A stretch of 64,000 bases of DNA. Source: an uncultured Pelagibacteraceae bacterium (GTDB lineage: Bacteria > Pseudomonadota > Alphaproteobacteria > Pelagibacterales > Pelagibacteraceae). Positions 39,724-48,743 of this stretch are shown here, piece by piece. The position numbers and the translations under genes are program-made. The stretch is taken from positions 40,326-104,325 of the forward strand of contig CACIRD010000006.1 in assembly GCA_902588965.1 (NCBI GenBank), in the 5' to 3' direction. How positions within the stretch are numbered: the first letter of the stretch is position 1; each line of letters starts with the position of its first letter. Below the pieces are notes generated by a model. That model saw only the letters and a program-made list of their open reading frames with translations. It was not told the origin of the DNA and did not search any database.

Positions 39724-41946
39724 ATGGATATTAAAAAAGTTGTAATAATTGGGTCAGGAACTATGGGTTCAGGTATAGCAGCCCACTTATGTAATGCTAA
39801 TGTACCAGTTACTTTATTAGATTTAACAACAGATATAAGCACTAAAGCAAGAGAAAAAATTCTTAAGTCTAGACCTCCGCTTTTAATTGATAAATCAAAA
39901 ATTGATAATATTAAAGTAGGAAATATCAACGATGATTTTGATGTTGTAAAAGAAGCAGACTGGATTGTTGAAGCGGTAGTAGAGAGAATAGATATTAAAC
40001 ATAATATTTATAAAAAAATATTCGAATTTAGAAAACAAGGTGCAATTGTCTCATCTAATACATCTTCAATTCCAATTAAGGTTTTATCCGAAAAACTTGC
40101 CGACGAAGAGAAAAAAGATTTTTGTATTACACACTTTTTCAATCCAGTCAGATACATGGGTTTATTAGAAATAGTTAAAAATGAAAATAATGACTTAGAT
40201 AAAATTAATTCTTTAAAAATTTTTTGTGAAAGAGAACTTGGAAAGGGAGCTATTATTTGTAATGACACGCCAGGTTTTTTAGGCAATAGAATTGGAGTTT
40301 TTGCAATGCAAGTTGCTATGACGGAAGCATTTAAATTAAAGCTTTCTATTGAAGAAGCAGATGCAGTTTTCGGTAGACCTATGGGTATTCCAAAAACTGG
40401 AGTTTTTGGCCTATACGATCTAATTGGTATAGATTTAATGTCAGACGTACTAAAAAGTTTTGTTAAAGAACTGTCTAAAAATGATCCATTTCAAAATGTA
40501 GCTAAAGAAATCCCATTAGTTACAAAACTAATTCAAACTGGGTATACCGGCAGAAAAGGCAAGGGTGGTTTTTATAGAATGAATAAAGAAAATAATCAAA
40601 AAATACTGGAAGCAATTAATCTTGAAACAGGAAAATATTTTCCTACAAAAAAAATTGATTTGGGGATTGATACTGTAAATTTAAATTTATTAATCAACAG
40701 AAAGGACAAGTATGGAGAGTACGCATGGTCAGTTATTTCTAAAATAATAAAATATGCATCGTCGCTAGTTCCAGATATCACAAATAGATTCAATGATATT
40801 GATGAAGCGATGCGACTCGGCTTTAATTGGGCTATGGGGCCTTTTGAAATGCTAAAATCAATTGGTGTAAAAAATTTTTTTGGTCGTATTGAAAATTTTG
40901 AAAATAATAACTTTCTAAAAAATTTAGAAAAAACTAAAAATGAAAATTTTTATGGTGAAAGACAGCTTTATACCAGCATTGAAACTTTAGGAAAAATAAA
41001 ACCAAAAGCTATAAAATTAGATAAAAATAAATCTGCCGATATTTATAGATTTAAAGATTTTAATATTGTTGAATTTACCACAAAAGCTTGTGCTTTAGAT
41101 TATGATTCAATGGATGCTTTAAAAAATGCAACAGACAAACCTTTAATTATTATAAATGAAAGTATGCAGTTTTCTGCAGGAGTTAATTTAACTTATACGA
41201 TGAATTTTGCTGATAAAGGTGATTTTAAATCAATCGAAAAATTCATAAAGTATTTTCAAGATACTTGTAAACATTTAAAATATTCAGATCATCCAGTTAT
41301 ATCCGCGCCATCAGGATTGGTTTTAGGTGGTGGAGAAGAAGTAGCAATTCAATCTAATTTTGTAGTTTCTCATACCAATATTGTCATGGGCTTGGTAGAA
41401 ACAGGGGTTGGACTTGTGCCAGCTGGTGGTGGCTGTAAAGAGGTTTTGCATAGGTGGTCTCAAACCAAAGAAGCTAAGAATGATCCAGATTATGCACCCT
41501 TAAAAGTATTTAATATAATTGGATACGCAACAACTGCAACTTCTACAGTTGAGGCCGAACCTCTGAAATTTTTAAGACCAGAAGACAAAAAAGTAATGAA
41601 TAGAAATAGTTTATTCGAAGTTTCTAAGAAGTTAATCCAAGAACAAAGTAACTTCAAACCACCTGAAGAATGTAAGTTTAATTTAACTGGAAAAGTTGTT
41701 AAGGAAAAAATGATAAAAATATTAGAAAAACTTTATAATGATAAAGTTATTTTTGACCATGGTTTTGAAGTTGGAAAAGAGCTTGCAAATGTTCTTAGCG
41801 GAGGAGATACTACAGTTGACAAAGTTTTAAATGATGATGATATGTACAAATTGGAACTTGAGTCTTTTATGAAACTGATACAAACAAAAAAGACACAGGA
41901 CAGAATAAAACATACACTTGCTACTGGGAAACCTTTAGTTAATTAG
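39724..41946 (+). CDS. Multifunctional 3-hydroxyacyl-CoA dehydrogenase / enoyl-CoA hydratase (FadN-like order)
   Basis: The 740-residue enzyme starts with an NAD-binding domain (GSGTMGSGIAAHL, G10-x-G12-x-x-G15), the dehydrogenase motif ITHFFNPVRYMGLLEIV, a C-terminal dehydrogenase part (NDTPGFLGNRIG), a second helical repeat, and finally a crotonase domain with both catalytic glutamates (LGGGEEVAIQ and LVETGVGLVPAGGG). This is the reverse of E. coli FadB and matches Bacillus FadN. It performs two beta-oxidation steps on acyl-CoAs. No thiolase or acyl-CoA dehydrogenase is adjacent. It may process carbon skeletons from the imported substrates (inference). Confidence 0.9.
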   Translation: MDIKKVVIIGSGTMGSGIAAHLCNANVPVTLLDLTTDISTKAREKILKSRPPLLIDKSKIDNIKVGNINDDFDVVKEADWIVEAVVERIDIKHNIYKKIFEFRKQGAIVSSNTSSIPIKVLSEKLADEEKKDFCITHFFNPVRYMGLLEIVKNENNDLDKINSLKIFCERELGKGAIICNDTPGFLGNRIGVFAMQVAMTEAFKLKLSIEEADAVFGRPMGIPKTGVFGLYDLIGIDLMSDVLKSFVKELSKNDPFQNVAKEIPLVTKLIQTGYTGRKGKGGFYRMNKENNQKILEAINLETGKYFPTKKIDLGIDTVNLNLLINRKDKYGEYAWSVISKIIKYASSLVPDITNRFNDIDEAMRLGFNWAMGPFEMLKSIGVKNFFGRIENFENNNFLKNLEKTKNENFYGERQLYTSIETLGKIKPKAIKLDKNKSADIYRFKDFNIVEFTTKACALDYDSMDALKNATDKPLIIINESMQFSAGVNLTYTMNFADKGDFKSIEKFIKYFQDTCKHLKYSDHPVISAPSGLVLGGGEEVAIQSNFVVSHTNIVMGLVETGVGLVPAGGGCKEVLHRWSQTKEAKNDPDYAPLKVFNIIGYATTATSTVEAEPLKFLRPEDKKVMNRNSLFEVSKKLIQEQSNFKPPEECKFNLTGKVVKEKMIKILEKLYNDKVIFDHGFEVGKELANVLSGGDTTVDKVLNDDDMYKLELESFMKLIQTKKTQDRIKHTLATGKPLVN

Positions 41947-41947
41947 T

Positions 41948-42592
41948 TTATTCAAGCATTTTAAAAGTATTTATAAAATCTGGTCTAAGCACATATTCAA
42001 CTTTATCATTGTACTTTATTTTTTTTAAAACATCCAAACCGTACACTACTTTTCCTAATGGAGAGTATTCACCTTCATATAAAGGTGCATCTTCTAATAA
42101 AATAAAAAACTGGCTATCCTCAGTGTTAAGTTTGTCAGTTCTAGCGAGTGCTACACTTCCTTTTTTAAATTCAAATTTTTTATTTAGTTCAGATTTTATA
42201 CTACCATAACCAGACTTGCCTGTTCCTATATATGTATAATCCAAATTATCTTTTTTACCAAACTGCAGATCTCCGGATTGAACTAAAACATTTTTTATTA
42301 CTCTATGGAAAGCTACATCGTTGTACATTTCAGATTTAATTAACATTTTAAATCTTTTCACAGAATTAGGGGCGAGATCAGGTCTTAACTCTATTATAAC
42401 ATTTCCACAATTTGTATTTAATACTGCAATATTTTCAGGTTTATCAAAGCTTAGTTCGTAAGGATTATAATTTTTTACAAATAAACACTTATTTTTAATT
42501 ATTAAAAATGCAAATAGTGATCCAATTCCTAATATTAAAATGAAAACTAATAAAATTTTTTCTGATGCTGATTGTTTAATTTTTGTTATCAT
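41948..42592 (-). CDS. Membrane-anchored cyclophilin-type peptidyl-prolyl isomerase
   Basis: The 214-residue protein has an N-terminal membrane helix (about 13-31) and then a cyclophilin domain with VAFHRVIKNVLVQSGDLQFG, DSQFFILLEDAPLYEGEYSPLGKVVYGLD. It is likely periplasmic and anchored, assisting folding of secreted proteins. The usual GxxxP-GGS signature is diverged. It follows the zincin gene by three bases and converges on the FadN-like gene with a one-base gap. Confidence 0.87.
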   Translation of the reverse strand: MITKIKQSASEKILLVFILILGIGSLFAFLIIKNKCLFVKNYNPYELSFDKPENIAVLNTNCGNVIIELRPDLAPNSVKRFKMLIKSEMYNDVAFHRVIKNVLVQSGDLQFGKKDNLDYTYIGTGKSGYGSIKSELNKKFEFKKGSVALARTDKLNTEDSQFFILLEDAPLYEGEYSPLGKVVYGLDVLKKIKYNDKVEYVLRPDFINTFKMLE

Positions 42593-42595
42593 TTT

Positions 42596-43333
42596 TTAGA
42601 AATTAAAATCATTGTCTATTTTAAGAACATTTTTTTTTATAAATGAAATTTTATTTTTTAATATTGGATCATTTAAAGATTTATGTTCTAAATATTCTCC
42701 ATTTTTCATAATAAAGGAAAATACTTCAGCCATATCTTCCGAAGCAGTTGTCATTGAATATTCTGTAAAAAAACCCTCAGTTTTTTTTATTGCCTCCAAA
42801 TTAATTTTGTCTGTACAAGTTGAGCATTTTGCATATTTAAAACCTTTTTGATTTAAATCTTTCCATTCATCCTCTAAAAAATACATTTTATAAGAATCAT
42901 TAATCATATGAAAAATTTCATGATGAATAATTCTTTCAAAAAATTTTTCATTGAAATTTAAGTCAATTATTAAAGTTTTTACCTTAATATTTGGTACACC
43001 AGCTGCACCAATTCCGGAAACTGAAAGATCTTCACATATAACTATATATTTTAAATTTATTTTTTTTAAAAAATCTGAACTGTATTTTTTAAAATTTTCA
43101 TTTATTAAATTGAATTTTTTATCAATATTTTTAATACTTGATTCAAAACATGTAACATTATCATTTCTTATACCAACTTGAAAAGGTTTTAAGGTATTCA
43201 AATATTTAAGTCCATTTGACGTTTTGCTTTGATATATAGACAAGTTTGGTATTTTGATTAAATTGTATATTGTGTTAGCATTACAAGGTGAAATTAATAA
43301 AAGAAATAAAAGAATTATTTTTAAAAATTTCAT
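42596..43333 (-). CDS. Secreted putative zinc metallopeptidase (HExxH)
   Basis: The 245-residue protein has a signal peptide (MKFLKIILLFLLLISPCNA) and HEIFH at 138-142 in FFERIIHHEIFHMINDSYK, the zincin zinc site. Further along are CSTC (a C-x-x-C) and ASEDMAEVFS, which could supply the third ligand. I do not recognise a named family; it looks like the small putative zinc-dependent peptidases of unknown substrate. Its role with the adjacent periplasmic isomerase may be envelope protein turnover (inference). It is divergent from agmatinase with only 12 bases between starts. Confidence 0.7.
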   Translation of the reverse strand: MKFLKIILLFLLLISPCNANTIYNLIKIPNLSIYQSKTSNGLKYLNTLKPFQVGIRNDNVTCFESSIKNIDKKFNLINENFKKYSSDFLKKINLKYIVICEDLSVSGIGAAGVPNIKVKTLIIDLNFNEKFFERIIHHEIFHMINDSYKMYFLEDEWKDLNQKGFKYAKCSTCTDKINLEAIKKTEGFFTEYSMTTASEDMAEVFSFIMKNGEYLEHKSLNDPILKNKISFIKKNVLKIDNDFNF

Positions 43334-43345
43334 AACTAAATATAA

Positions 43346-44311
43346 ATGAAAAAACCTAGAAATAAAAATCCAATTCAGCCGGTTAGTGGCACTAAAGTGC
43401 CTAGATTTGCAGGTCCTAATACGTTTGCAAGATTACCAGAGTTAAGAGATGTTGAAAATTGTGACATTGCTATTGTTGGTATTCCATTTGATGCTGGTAC
43501 TAGCTACAGACCGGGCGCAAGATTTGGTCCTCAAAGTATTAGACAAGCATCTAGACATCTTAGAACAAACTATCATCCAAGTTACGATGTTGAGCCTTTC
43601 AAAGTACAACAAGTTGCTGATGCAGGCGACATTACTTGTAATCCATTTAATATTAAAGAGGCAATAAAACAAATTGAAATAGGTGCCTTAGACCTACTTA
43701 ATCAAACTAAAGGAATTATTAGTATGGGTGGAGACCACACGATTGCATTTCCACTTTTAAGAGCAGTAAATAAAATAAATAATGGGCCTGTTGCACTTTT
43801 ACATTTTGATGCCCATTTAGATACATGGGATACTTATTTTGGAGCACCTTATACACACGGAACTCCGTTTAGAAGAGCACGGGAAGAGAATCTATTTTTA
43901 GATAATGCTTCAATGCATGTAGGTATTAGAGGCCCACTTTATAGTAGAGACGATATAAAAAATGATGAAAATTTTGGTTTTAAAATTATTCATTGTGATG
44001 AATTTCAAACAGAAGGAATTGATAAAATTGTTAACAGGATAAAAAAAAGGGTTGGAAGAAATCCTTTGTATCTTTCAATCGATATAGATGTATTAGATCC
44101 CGCATATGCACCTGGAACGGGAACACCTGAAATAGCAGGTATGACGACCAGGGAAATTGTAAATGTAATAAGAGGTTTATCGGGTCTCAACTTAATTTCA
44201 GCAGATGTTGTAGAAGTGTCGCCGGCATACGATCATGCCGAGGTCACATCTTTAGCAGCAGCAACTATTATTTACGAACTAACAAATTTATTTGCAAAAG
44301 TAAAAAGATAA
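43346..44311 (+). CDS. speB: Agmatinase / ureohydrolase
   Basis: The 321-residue ureohydrolase has all manganese ligands: MGGDH (His131), FDAHLDTWD (Asp155, His157, Asp159) and SIDIDVLDPAYAPGTGTPE. The latter is the agmatinase-type signature rather than arginase. It hydrolyses agmatine to putrescine and urea; guanidinobutyrase is an alternative. Together with the Pot-type importer and the aldehyde dehydrogenase 15 bases downstream, it fits a polyamine catabolic set. The promoter must lie within the divergent metallopeptidase gene. Confidence 0.9.
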   Translation: MKKPRNKNPIQPVSGTKVPRFAGPNTFARLPELRDVENCDIAIVGIPFDAGTSYRPGARFGPQSIRQASRHLRTNYHPSYDVEPFKVQQVADAGDITCNPFNIKEAIKQIEIGALDLLNQTKGIISMGGDHTIAFPLLRAVNKINNGPVALLHFDAHLDTWDTYFGAPYTHGTPFRRAREENLFLDNASMHVGIRGPLYSRDDIKNDENFGFKIIHCDEFQTEGIDKIVNRIKKRVGRNPLYLSIDIDVLDPAYAPGTGTPEIAGMTTREIVNVIRGLSGLNLISADVVEVSPAYDHAEVTSLAAATIIYELTNLFAKVKR

Positions 44312-44325
44312 GATACTTTCTCGCG

Positions 44326-45759
44326 ATGTTGGATAAAAAAAATTTTTATATTAATGGTAAATGGATAGAACCTAAAAACCCAAAAAATATAGATGTTATT
44401 GACCCTTCAAATGAAGAAGTTTGCGCTGTTATATCATTGGGTAGCAAGCAAGATATTGATTTAGCTGTATCATCTGCAAAAAAAGCATTTAGCACTTGGG
44501 GATTTTCTCAGAAAGAAGAAAGAATTAAATTGTTAGAAAAACTATATGAACTTTATAAAAAAAGATGGTCTGATATTGCAAAAGCTATTACTTTAGAAAT
44601 GGGGGCACCTAAAGACTTTTCAACGAAATTACAAGCAGGAACTGGAGCAAGCCATATAAAATCATTTATTAGATATCTAAAAAATTTTGAATTTGAAAAA
44701 CCTCTTGGTGAGCATGCTCCTAATCAAAGAATTTTATATGAGCCAAAAGGTGTGTGTGCATTAATTACACCTTGGAATTGGCCAATGAACCAGGTTTGTC
44801 TAAAAGTAATACCAGCTATAGCATCAGGTTGTACTATGGTTTTAAAGCCATCTGAATTAGCGCCACTTTCTTCAATTATACTTGCAGAATTAATAGATGA
44901 AGCAAAATTTCCACCAGGTGTATTTAATCTTGTAAATGGGGATGGTGCAACAACAGGAGACGCTTTAACCAGTCATCCAGATGTAAATATGATTTCATTT
45001 ACTGGCTCAACAAGAGCAGGAGCTTTAATATCAAAAAATGCAGCAAATGATTTTAAAAGAGTGAGTTTAGAACTAGGAGGAAAGGGGGCAAATATTATCT
45101 TTAAAGATGCTGACCCTGAAGCAGTAGAGAGAGGCGCTTTAAGATGTTTTAGAAATTCAGGACAGTCATGTAATGCTCCTACTAGAATGTTGGTTGAGAA
45201 ATCAATTTATAATGAAGCAGTTCAAAGATTAAAAAAATATGCAGATGAGTTTAAAGTAGATAATCCAAATAAAGAAGGAGAGCATATAGGTCCAGTGATT
45301 TCAGAAACACAATTTAACAAAATACAAAAGTTAATTCAAAAAGGTATAGAAGAAGGTGCAAAACTTGTTTCAGGAGGTCCAGGCAAACCAAGTGGCCTTG
45401 AAAAAGGCTATTATGTTAAACCAACAGTTTTTGTAGATGTAAAAAACAATATGGAGATAGCAAAAACAGAAATATTTGGTCCAGTTTTATCAGTTATTCC
45501 TTTTGAAACAGAGGAAGAAGCAATTAATATTGCTAATGATACACCGTACGGTTTGACTAATTATATTCAAACTAAAGACGCAGAAAAAGTAAAAAGGGTT
45601 GCAAGAAAATTAAGATCTGGAATGGTTGATGTTAATGGAGCAGGAATTGCAGTTGATGCCCCATTTGGAGGATATAAACATTCTGGTATTGGGCGCGAAG
45701 CAGGACAAGAAGGACTTTCAGAATTTTTAGAGGTAAAATCTGTTGGTGGTTGGAATTAA
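44326..45759 (+). CDS. NAD(P)-dependent aldehyde dehydrogenase
   Basis: The 477-residue enzyme has catalytic Cys282 (RNSGQSCNAPTRM), general base Glu249 (SLELGGKGANIIF), ITPWNWPMNQ and SFTGSTRAGALIS. The family oxidises aldehydes to acids. Directly after agmatinase it would suit gamma-aminobutyraldehyde or a related aminoaldehyde formed from putrescine by a transaminase (inference). Betaine aldehyde and others remain possible. Start ATG 44326 fits the family's N-terminus (FYINGKWIEP). Confidence 0.9.
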   Translation: MLDKKNFYINGKWIEPKNPKNIDVIDPSNEEVCAVISLGSKQDIDLAVSSAKKAFSTWGFSQKEERIKLLEKLYELYKKRWSDIAKAITLEMGAPKDFSTKLQAGTGASHIKSFIRYLKNFEFEKPLGEHAPNQRILYEPKGVCALITPWNWPMNQVCLKVIPAIASGCTMVLKPSELAPLSSIILAELIDEAKFPPGVFNLVNGDGATTGDALTSHPDVNMISFTGSTRAGALISKNAANDFKRVSLELGGKGANIIFKDADPEAVERGALRCFRNSGQSCNAPTRMLVEKSIYNEAVQRLKKYADEFKVDNPNKEGEHIGPVISETQFNKIQKLIQKGIEEGAKLVSGGPGKPSGLEKGYYVKPTVFVDVKNNMEIAKTEIFGPVLSVIPFETEEEAINIANDTPYGLTNYIQTKDAEKVKRVARKLRSGMVDVNGAGIAVDAPFGGYKHSGIGREAGQEGLSEFLEVKSVGGWN

Positions 45760-45771
45760 CTTTTAACATAG

Positions 45772-46563
45772 ATGTCAAATAAATCTCAGGAAGACTTTTG
45801 GAGTGAAAATCCATGTGGCAGAGACGGTGACTTTGATTTAGTTGCAAAACAAAGATATGACATGGAGCCATATCTTCCTCGAGAATTTGAAAATATTAAA
45901 AAAGATTATAATGATTATTTGGAAATAGGTTGTGGCCAAGGAGTTGACGCAATTAGTATATCTAAACTTTTATCAAAAAAATCAAAATATATTGCAATAG
46001 ATTTTTCTAAAGAAAGTATTGAAATAGCCAAAAAACACTTAATTCAAAAAAAAATTTCAGAAAATTTTGCTGTAGAACCTTATTTTCAAGAAGGCGATGC
46101 TCAAGCATTGAATTTTGAAAATGAAAAATTTGACTTTATTTATTCCATGGGGGTTTTACATCATACTCCGGATCCACAAAAGTGTATTGATGAAATTCAT
46201 AGAGTATTAAAAACTAATGGAGAAGCTTTAATCTTTTTATATAAAAAAGGTTCTTTAAAAGTGGAGATAGCTAAATTTATGCGATTTATTCAAAAAAGTT
46301 TAGACAAAATTTTAAAAAAAGATCGTTTTATTTATCAAATATTGAATAAAAAAAAATCCCCTATATTTGGAACTATGTTTTTAGAATGCTTTGGAGTACC
46401 TTGGTTTGAAAATTTTACCGAAAAAGAAATATACAGAATGTTTAGGAATTTTAAAAAAATCGATGTTAAAGCCTATGGATATAATTTTCCTAAAATAAAT
46501 AAAAAAAATTTAACAGGGGAAAATAAATTTGGTTATTTTCACAGAATTCATCTTATTAAATAG
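45772..46563 (+). CDS. Class I SAM-dependent methyltransferase
   Basis: The 263-residue protein has the SAM-binding motif I EIGCGQGVDA at 51-60, an acidic end to strand two (AIDFSKESIEIA), and YSMGVLHHTPDPQKCIDEIHRVLK as motif IV-VI. The target is unknown. The C-terminal half is basic and aromatic, without a recognised domain. It lies 12 bases after the aldehyde dehydrogenase and overlaps argE on the opposite strand by eight bases. Confidence 0.85.
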   Translation: MSNKSQEDFWSENPCGRDGDFDLVAKQRYDMEPYLPREFENIKKDYNDYLEIGCGQGVDAISISKLLSKKSKYIAIDFSKESIEIAKKHLIQKKISENFAVEPYFQEGDAQALNFENEKFDFIYSMGVLHHTPDPQKCIDEIHRVLKTNGEALIFLYKKGSLKVEIAKFMRFIQKSLDKILKKDRFIYQILNKKKSPIFGTMFLECFGVPWFENFTEKEIYRMFRNFKKIDVKAYGYNFPKINKKNLTGENKFGYFHRIHLIK

Positions 46564-47740
46564 AAACTTCTTTAATACCATTTAGTAATTTTAAGCATTT
46601 TTTTAATTCATCAAGTTTAATAAACTCGTCAACTTTATGAGCTTGTTCTATCGATCCTGGCCCACAAACAACAGTGCTGATACCTATTTCTTGAAAAAGG
46701 CCAGCCTCAGTTCCAAAAGATACAACTTCTCTAGAGTTATCGCCTGTGATACTAGATATTAATTCACAAGCATCAGATTTTTCTTCCCTATCAAATCCAA
46801 TAATTTCACCAATAATTTCTTTTTTAATAGATGACTCAGGAAAAATTTTCTTCATTTCAGGGAGCAATTCATCGTTTATATATTTATCAATTTCAGCATT
46901 TACAAACTCACCATCTTTTTTCATAACTGGTCTTAATTCCCAATCTACCTTGCATCTGTCTGCGATTACATTTCTAGCTATGCCTCCTGAAATTCCTCCA
47001 ATTTGAAGTGTGGTGTAAGGAGGGTCAAATATAGATTGCTTAGGAGCATTCTTTTTTAATATTTCTCTAAGTTCTAAAAGCTTAATAATAAATCTGGAAG
47101 CGTATTCTACAGCATTAACACCTTTATGTGGTGCAGAACCATGACCTGCGAGTCCAGTGAAATGAGTGGTGTATTCGTAGCACCCTTTGTGTGCATCAAT
47201 TACTTTCATATTTGTTGGTTCACCAACAATGCAAATTCCTTTTTTAATACCTCTTTTTTTAAGCTCCTTAATTAAAATAGGAGCACCTTGGCATGCAGTT
47301 TCCTCATCAAATGTAAAGGAGAAGTGAATATCTCTGCCCAAATTTGTATCTGCATAAATAGGAGCATAAGCCAAGGTACATGCAATAAAACCCTTCATAT
47401 CACATGCTCCTCTCCCATATAATTTTTCATTTTTAATAGTCGCCTCGAAAGGATTCGTGGACCAACTTTTAGATGCAGGCACAACATCCGTATGGCCAGA
47501 TAAAATAATTGGAGCCTTTCCATTATTTTTTTTAGCTTTTAAAGTTGCAAAAAGATTAACTCTCTTTTTATCTTCATCGAAAGTTCTAAATGATTCAGCT
47601 CCTATTTTTTTTAATAAATTATCACAGTAGTCAATTAATTGTGAGTTATCCTCACCAGAAACTGTTCTAAAAGAGATTAAATCTCCAAGTATTTTTATTG
47701 AGTTTTCGTATAAAGATTGTAAATTGTTTTTTGTAGTCAT
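46556..47740 (-). CDS. argE: Acetylornithine deacetylase (M20 family)
   Basis: The 394-residue M20 peptidase-fold enzyme shows metal ligands in LSGHTDVVPA (His83, Asp85), GACDMKGFIA (Asp114) and FDEETACQGA (Glu146-147), and FGTEAGLFQEIGI. It resembles proteobacterial ArgE, releasing ornithine and acetate in arginine synthesis. M20 relatives acting on other N-acyl amino acids, including acetyl-diaminobutyrate, are hard to exclude. It is divergent from csaA across 27 bases. Confidence 0.88.
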   Translation of the reverse strand: MTTKNNLQSLYENSIKILGDLISFRTVSGEDNSQLIDYCDNLLKKIGAESFRTFDEDKKRVNLFATLKAKKNNGKAPIILSGHTDVVPASKSWSTNPFEATIKNEKLYGRGACDMKGFIACTLAYAPIYADTNLGRDIHFSFTFDEETACQGAPILIKELKKRGIKKGICIVGEPTNMKVIDAHKGCYEYTTHFTGLAGHGSAPHKGVNAVEYASRFIIKLLELREILKKNAPKQSIFDPPYTTLQIGGISGGIARNVIADRCKVDWELRPVMKKDGEFVNAEIDKYINDELLPEMKKIFPESSIKKEIIGEIIGFDREEKSDACELISSITGDNSREVVSFGTEAGLFQEIGISTVVCGPGSIEQAHKVDEFIKLDELKKCLKLLNGIKEVSI

Positions 47741-47767
47741 TTATAATTTTGATTATATATTAATTTC

Positions 47768-48109
47768 ATGAAAGAACAAATAACCTACGATATATTTAAT
47801 AAAGTAGATATTAGGCTTGGAACTGTAATATCTGTTAAAAAAAATGAAAAAGCAAAAAAACCTTCTCTAGTAGTTGAGGTAGATTTTGGTAAAGAGATCG
47901 GAATCAAACAATCTTCAGCACAAATTACTCATTATTATAATGAAGAAAATCTAATAGGAAAACAGGTAATTGGAGTATGTAACTTTCCAGAAAAAAATAT
48001 TGCAGGAATAAAATCCCAGGTGTTAATTTTGGGATCAATAGATGCAGAAGGAAAAGTAACATTAGTTCATCCCTCTCAAAAAGCAGAGAATGGTTTGCCA
48101 ATAGCATAA
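47768..48109 (+). CDS. csaA: CsaA-type tRNA-binding-domain protein
   Basis: The 113-residue protein is a lone OB-fold tRNA-binding domain, as in CsaA: FNKVDIRLGTVISVKKNEKAKKPS, GIKQSSAQITHYY, VIGVCNFPEKNIAGIKSQVLILG and the tail VTLVHPSQKAENGLPI. CsaA is described as a chaperone with export-related activity and tRNA-binding ability. The LysE-family gene begins at the base after its stop. Confidence 0.93.
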   Translation: MKEQITYDIFNKVDIRLGTVISVKKNEKAKKPSLVVEVDFGKEIGIKQSSAQITHYYNEENLIGKQVIGVCNFPEKNIAGIKSQVLILGSIDAEGKVTLVHPSQKAENGLPIA

Positions 48110-48700
48110 ATGCATCCAGAAATTTTGTCCTTGTCACTATTTATGCTTGGAACAAGTTGTTCTCCTGGCCCAAATAATATTGTGGCATCATATTCAGGTT
48201 TTAATTTTGGAGTAATAAAAACACTACCACATATGTTAGGTGTAATTCTTGGCTTTACTACCATGGTGTGTGTTTTAAACTTTGGACTAATCAATATATT
48301 TAAAATTTATCCAATAATTCAGGAATTTTTGAAAATCTCTGGGTCTATTTTTTTAATTTATTTAGCTTATAAAATTGCTTTGTCAAAAAATTTAAAAGAA
48401 AATAAAAAAGATAATCCTGTAAAGTTTATTGAGACATTTTTTTTTCAATTTTTAAATCCAAAAGGTGTGATAGTGGGTGTTATAATTGTCTCAACATATG
48501 TCGAGAGTGGAAGCAATTTTATAAACTATTCATTTTGGGTTATACTTGTGTCATTCCTTTGTGCATTAATTAGCATCACTTTTTGGACTTTTGTGGGTAA
48601 ATTTTTTAGAAAATTTGCGACAAATGAGAAATTTATAAAGATATTTAATTATGTTATGGCTTCACTTTTATTAGCTTGTATAGGAACTTTTTATCTATAA
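48110..48700 (+). CDS. LysE/RhtB-family amino acid exporter
   Basis: The 196-residue protein has about six helices and the family signature PGPNNIVASYSGFNFGVIKTLPH near 20-42, with FFFQFLNPKGVIVGVIIVS. This is the RhtB branch, different from the LysE/ArgO-type protein at 26456. It probably exports a neutral amino acid or metabolite. Its ATG directly follows the csaA stop. Confidence 0.9.
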   Translation: MHPEILSLSLFMLGTSCSPGPNNIVASYSGFNFGVIKTLPHMLGVILGFTTMVCVLNFGLINIFKIYPIIQEFLKISGSIFLIYLAYKIALSKNLKENKKDNPVKFIETFFFQFLNPKGVIVGVIIVSTYVESGSNFINYSFWVILVSFLCALISITFWTFVGKFFRKFATNEKFIKIFNYVMASLLLACIGTFYL

Positions 48701-48743
48701 TTTGCTACATAATTTTGTCGAAATAATCTATAAGATGTGAACT

